A DNA stretch of 64,000 bases from DATFQE01 sp963739085. GTDB taxonomy: Bacteria; Actinomycetota; Thermoleophilia; Gaiellales; Gaiellaceae. The notes beneath the pieces were generated by a model. The model worked only from the letters and a program-made list of their open reading frames with translations. It was not told where the DNA came from and made no database searches. Location: contig CAVTZA010000012.1 in assembly GCA_963739085.1 (NCBI GenBank), positions 248,001 through 312,000 of the forward strand, in the 5' to 3' direction. Made by a program: the position numbers and the translations under genes. Below, in pieces: positions 61,547 through 64,000 of the stretch; within the stretch, counting starts at the first letter, position 1; every line of letters begins with the position of its first letter.

Positions 61547-61623
61547 CAAGTAACAGACTGTTACTTGCTCGAGGATCCCGCAACGGACAGCGTGGGTCCG
61601 GGATCTAGTAACAGACTGTTACT
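61547..61623. repeat. Pair of near-identical palindromes in a convergent gap
   Basis: AAGTAACAGACTGTTACTT (61548-61566) is a perfect palindrome with one central base, extended by C/G to 61547-61567. AGTAACAGACTGTTACT at 61607-61623 repeats it 40 bp further on. Between them GATCCCG (61574-61580) faces CGGGATC (61599-61605), so the whole block is nested symmetric. It starts 4 nt after the thioesterase stop. Operator, recombination site or hairpin are possible. Confidence 0.6.
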
Positions 61624-61853
61624 TGGATTCGGAGTAGCGCTGTCGATCACGTCCGTCGTAGGTGCTGTCGGCCTCGGGGTCGTAGCCCGGCGTGAGGTGG
61701 CGGCGCTCGATGCAGGGCCGCAGCCGCCTCCTCGCCCTCGGCCGCAGGCAGGCGACCTGCAGCCACCGGACCAGCGTCGTCCAGCTGGCGACGGCCGTGG
61801 AGCGCGCCCCACTCAGGCTCGGCGAGCGAACGCCTGCAGCCGGGCCGCCGAGC
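61624..61853. other. Intergenic remainder with no assigned gene
   Basis: 230 bp between the palindrome pair and the acyl-CoA dehydrogenase stop. On the minus strand one frame reads RRHLTPGYDPEADSTYDGRD then RQRYSESK before a stop inside the palindrome, which looks protein-like and could be the end of a decayed gene, but there is no start or domain. Nothing else recognised. Confidence 0.3.
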
Positions 61854-63029
61854 TCAGCCGGCGCCCTGCGCGCGCTCGACCACGAGGTCGACGGCGTCGA
61901 GCTTCGCGAGGTCGCGCAGAACCTGGGCGACCAGGACGTTGTGCGTTCCCTCCCAGCTCTCGAAGACGATCGCGTCCCGGTACAGGCGCGGCAACGGCGA
62001 GAAGTCCTCGATCGTGCCGTTGCCGCCGAGTGTCTCGATCCCGCGGCGGCACACCTTGGTCGCGGCGAGTGACGTGACGAACTTGTTCGCGTTCACGAGC
62101 ACGCGGTGCCAGGCGACGTCCTCGTCGGTCGCGGTGCCGTCGTCGATCCGCGCGACCAGCTCGGTCAGATGCGCGGTCGAGGCGAGCGCGGCATCGGACT
62201 CGGCCCGCATCACGGCGAGGTTCTCGCGCACGAGCGGGAAGCGCTCGATCGGGCCGCCGAAGGCCACGCGCTCGCGCGCGAACGAACGAGCCTCGTCGTA
62301 GGCGCGGCGCATCAGCCCCGCCGAGCCGACAGCGTTCAGCCAACGGGACGTGTTGAGGACGCCGACCGCGGTGTGGAAGCCCTCCTCGAGCGGCCCGAGC
62401 GCGAACGCCCTGGCGCCCTCGAACTCGATCTCGCCGGTCGCGAGCGCCCGCGTGCCGAGCTTGTCCTTGAGCTTGCGGATCCGGAACCCGCCCTCCGCGG
62501 CCGGCACGAGGAAGCAGCCGATGCCGCGGGTTCCGTCGGGTGCGCCGCGCGGCCGCGCCGTGACGAGGAACTGGTCGGCGTCGGCGACCGAGCAGAACCA
62601 CTTCTCGCCGTGGAGCCGCCAGGCGTCGCCGTCGGGGACGGCCTCGACGCGGTTCGCGCCGACGTCGGACCCGCCGTGGCGCTCGGTCAGGAACTGGGCG
62701 CCGCGCTGCGCACGGTCGTAGTCGGTCTCGAGCAGCGGCGCGAGGAAACGCTCCCGCAGCTCGTCCGAGGCGCGAGTCCGCAGCGCACGCACCAGGCCGG
62801 CGGTGCACACGACCGGGCAGGCATGGCCGCCCTCCCCCGACTGGGCCAGCCGGTAGAACAGCGAAGCCTGGTCGCGGGCCGAAGCGCCGACGATCCCCGA
62901 CGCCCAGACGACACGGCCCGCCTCATGGTAGGCCGGGTGGAACTCGACCACGCCGTCGACCAGGCGAGGGGGATGGCGCTCGCACTCGGCGACGGCCTCG
63001 TCGAAGTCGGTGGATACGGCCTCGATCAC
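61854..63029 (-). CDS. Acyl-CoA dehydrogenase (AidB-like)
   Basis: 391 aa from GTG 63029. FAD-dependent: QFLTERHGGSDVGANRVEAVP (FAD loop), WRLHGEKWFCSVADADQFLVTARP, LNTSRWLNAVGSAGLMRRAYDEARSFARERVAFG and ETLGGNGTIEDFSPLPRLYRDAIVFESWEGTHNV, where the ESWEGTHNV end is typical of the AidB/acyl-CoA dehydrogenase branch. Probably oxidises an acyl-CoA thioester; the usual catalytic Glu site is in the WEGT loop. Divergent from a second acyl-CoA dehydrogenase with 18 bp between start codons. Confidence 0.92.
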   Translation of the reverse strand: MIEAVSTDFDEAVAECERHPPRLVDGVVEFHPAYHEAGRVVWASGIVGASARDQASLFYRLAQSGEGGHACPVVCTAGLVRALRTRASDELRERFLAPLLETDYDRAQRGAQFLTERHGGSDVGANRVEAVPDGDAWRLHGEKWFCSVADADQFLVTARPRGAPDGTRGIGCFLVPAAEGGFRIRKLKDKLGTRALATGEIEFEGARAFALGPLEEGFHTAVGVLNTSRWLNAVGSAGLMRRAYDEARSFARERVAFGGPIERFPLVRENLAVMRAESDAALASTAHLTELVARIDDGTATDEDVAWHRVLVNANKFVTSLAATKVCRRGIETLGGNGTIEDFSPLPRLYRDAIVFESWEGTHNVLVAQVLRDLAKLDAVDLVVERAQGAG

Positions 63030-63047
63030 GGCTATAGGCTAAGCATC

Positions 63048-64000
63048 GTGGACCTCCGCGACAGCGCCGACGAAGCCGCGTTCCGCGTCGAGGTCCGGGC
63101 CTGGCTCGAGGCGAACCTCCCCGCCGGGGACTCCCGCGAGTGGAGCCGGAAGCTGTACGACGCGGGCTACGCCGGCCTGACCTGGCCGGAGGAGTACGGC
63201 GGCAAAGGCGCGCCGTACAGCCATCAGGCGATCGTGCTGGAGGAGTTCGCGCGCGCCGAGGCGCCGCAGCACATGGGCGTGATCGGCCTCGGAATGGCGG
63301 GGCCGACGATCATGGCGCACGGCACCGAGGAGCAGAAGAAGCGCTACCTGTCGAAGATCCTCTCGGCGGAGGAGATCTGGTGCCAGGGCTTCTCGGAGCC
63401 CGGCGCCGGCTCCGACCTCTCGGCCGTGCGGACGCGCATCGACGTCCACGACGACCACTTCACCATCACCGGCCAGAAGGTCTGGTCGTCCTTCGCGCAC
63501 ATCGCCGACCACTGCATCCTCGTCGGGCGCAGCGACCCCGACTCCGAGCGGCATGCAGGCCTGACCTACGTCATCGTCGACATGAAGGCGCCCGGCGTCG
63601 AGGTGCGGCCGCTGCGCCAGATCACCGGCGAGTCGGAGTTCAACGAGATCTTCCTCAGCGACGTCGAGATCCCGCGGGAGAGCCTCCTCGGCGAGATCGG
63701 CGGCGGCTGGCAGGTGGCGATGACGACCCTCCTGCACGAGCGCGGCACGCTGGGCTTCGCGCTCAGCGGCGTGCTCGAGGCGCAGATTCGGAAGCTCACC
63801 GCGCTCGCGAAGAGCAGGAACGGCCACGACGCGATCGTCCGCGACCGGATCGCGCACGAGTGGATCGTCCAGCAGGCACTGAAGATGACGAACTACCGCT
63901 CGCTGACGGCGCTGATGCAGACGGGCATCCCCGGCCCCGAAGGCTCGGCCGTCAAGCTCGCCTGGTCGGAGGCGAACCAGCGCCTGACGAAGCTCGCGAT
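63048..64000 (+). CDS. Acyl-CoA dehydrogenase (C-terminus cut by window edge)
   Basis: At least 317 aa from GTG 63048, open to the right edge. Landmarks: LTWPEEYGGKGAPYSHQAIVLEEFARA, MAGPTIMAHGTEEQKKRYLSKILSAEEIWCQGFSEPGAGSDLSAVRTRI (FAD signature), ITGQKVWSSFAHIADHCILVGRS, FNEIFLSDVEIPRESLLGEIGGGWQVAMTTLLHERG. The FSEPGAGSDL form fits actinobacterial FadE-type enzymes. TAGGCT ends 7 nt before the GTG, so transcription likely begins at the start codon. Confidence 0.93.
   Translation, partial: MDLRDSADEAAFRVEVRAWLEANLPAGDSREWSRKLYDAGYAGLTWPEEYGGKGAPYSHQAIVLEEFARAEAPQHMGVIGLGMAGPTIMAHGTEEQKKRYLSKILSAEEIWCQGFSEPGAGSDLSAVRTRIDVHDDHFTITGQKVWSSFAHIADHCILVGRSDPDSERHAGLTYVIVDMKAPGVEVRPLRQITGESEFNEIFLSDVEIPRESLLGEIGGGWQVAMTTLLHERGTLGFALSGVLEAQIRKLTALAKSRNGHDAIVRDRIAHEWIVQQALKMTNYRSLTALMQTGIPGPEGSAVKLAWSEANQRLTKLA

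Overview
The window is about 64 kb of GC-rich (roughly 70%) DNA with tightly packed genes, many GTG starts, 4-bp ATGA/GTGA overlaps and many starts that lack a Shine-Dalgarno sequence. An F420-type PPOX protein, a form II CoxSLM set, a Family III CoA-transferase, acyl-CoA dehydrogenases and an actinobacterial-type contractile injection cluster point to Actinomycetota. Thermoleophilia (Gaiella/Solirubrobacter-like) is my best guess, but it is inferred from gene content only. Ten probable single-base frameshifts, some in housekeeping genes, suggest an assembly from indel-prone reads.

Layout. 0-11.4 kb holds a left-truncated sulfatase, a DUF255 thioredoxin/AGE protein, a membrane-tethered class III cyclase-like protein, a CoA-transferase converging on an HMG-CoA lyase, a lipoprotein, a PPOX protein, an MFS exporter fused to a MarR-like domain, a BMP-family lipoprotein divergent from an NrtR-like regulator with a palindrome between them, and a LuxR-type response regulator. 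11.6-35.7 kb is one leftward operon of 19 genes encoding an extracellular contractile injection system (eCIS): DUF4157 protein, AAA+ ATPase, DUF4255 protein, orphan receiver-like protein, sheath, three tube paralogues, assembly protein, DUF6760 protein, a long disordered protein, LysM protein, VgrG-like spike, gp25, gpJ and gpI baseplate proteins. It ends in an unusual envelope module: a zinc-ribbon/transmembrane/PASTA/propeller protein, a zinc-ribbon/FHA/PqqD-like/M50 protease and a roughly 1,440-residue protein with six cell-wall-hydrolase modules.

35.7-48 kb holds a HemK-like methyltransferase, a glyoxylate-shunt operon (small Cys-rich peptide, aceA, aceB) behind a well-formed leaderless promoter, a fumarylacetoacetase operon, an AI-2E transporter, a YugP-type peptidase, a GntR regulator and an MtnA/RuBisCO-like pair. 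48-54 kb holds a MaoC/acyl-CoA ligase pair and the coxSLM genes. At 54-58 kb lies a roughly 1,311-residue protein with the N-terminal tag typical of eCIS cargo, 18 kb from the structural operon. 58-64 kb holds fatty-acid and alcohol metabolism genes, ending in two divergent acyl-CoA dehydrogenases, the second cut by the window edge.

Two copies of a previously unrecognised (by me) 171-174 nt structured repeat lie at 11427-11600 and 44933-45103. Each has a 15-23 bp closing stem with compensatory and G-U changes between copies, and each begins at or just after the stop codon of a co-directional gene. With the envelope module of the eCIS operon, this is the most interesting material in the window.
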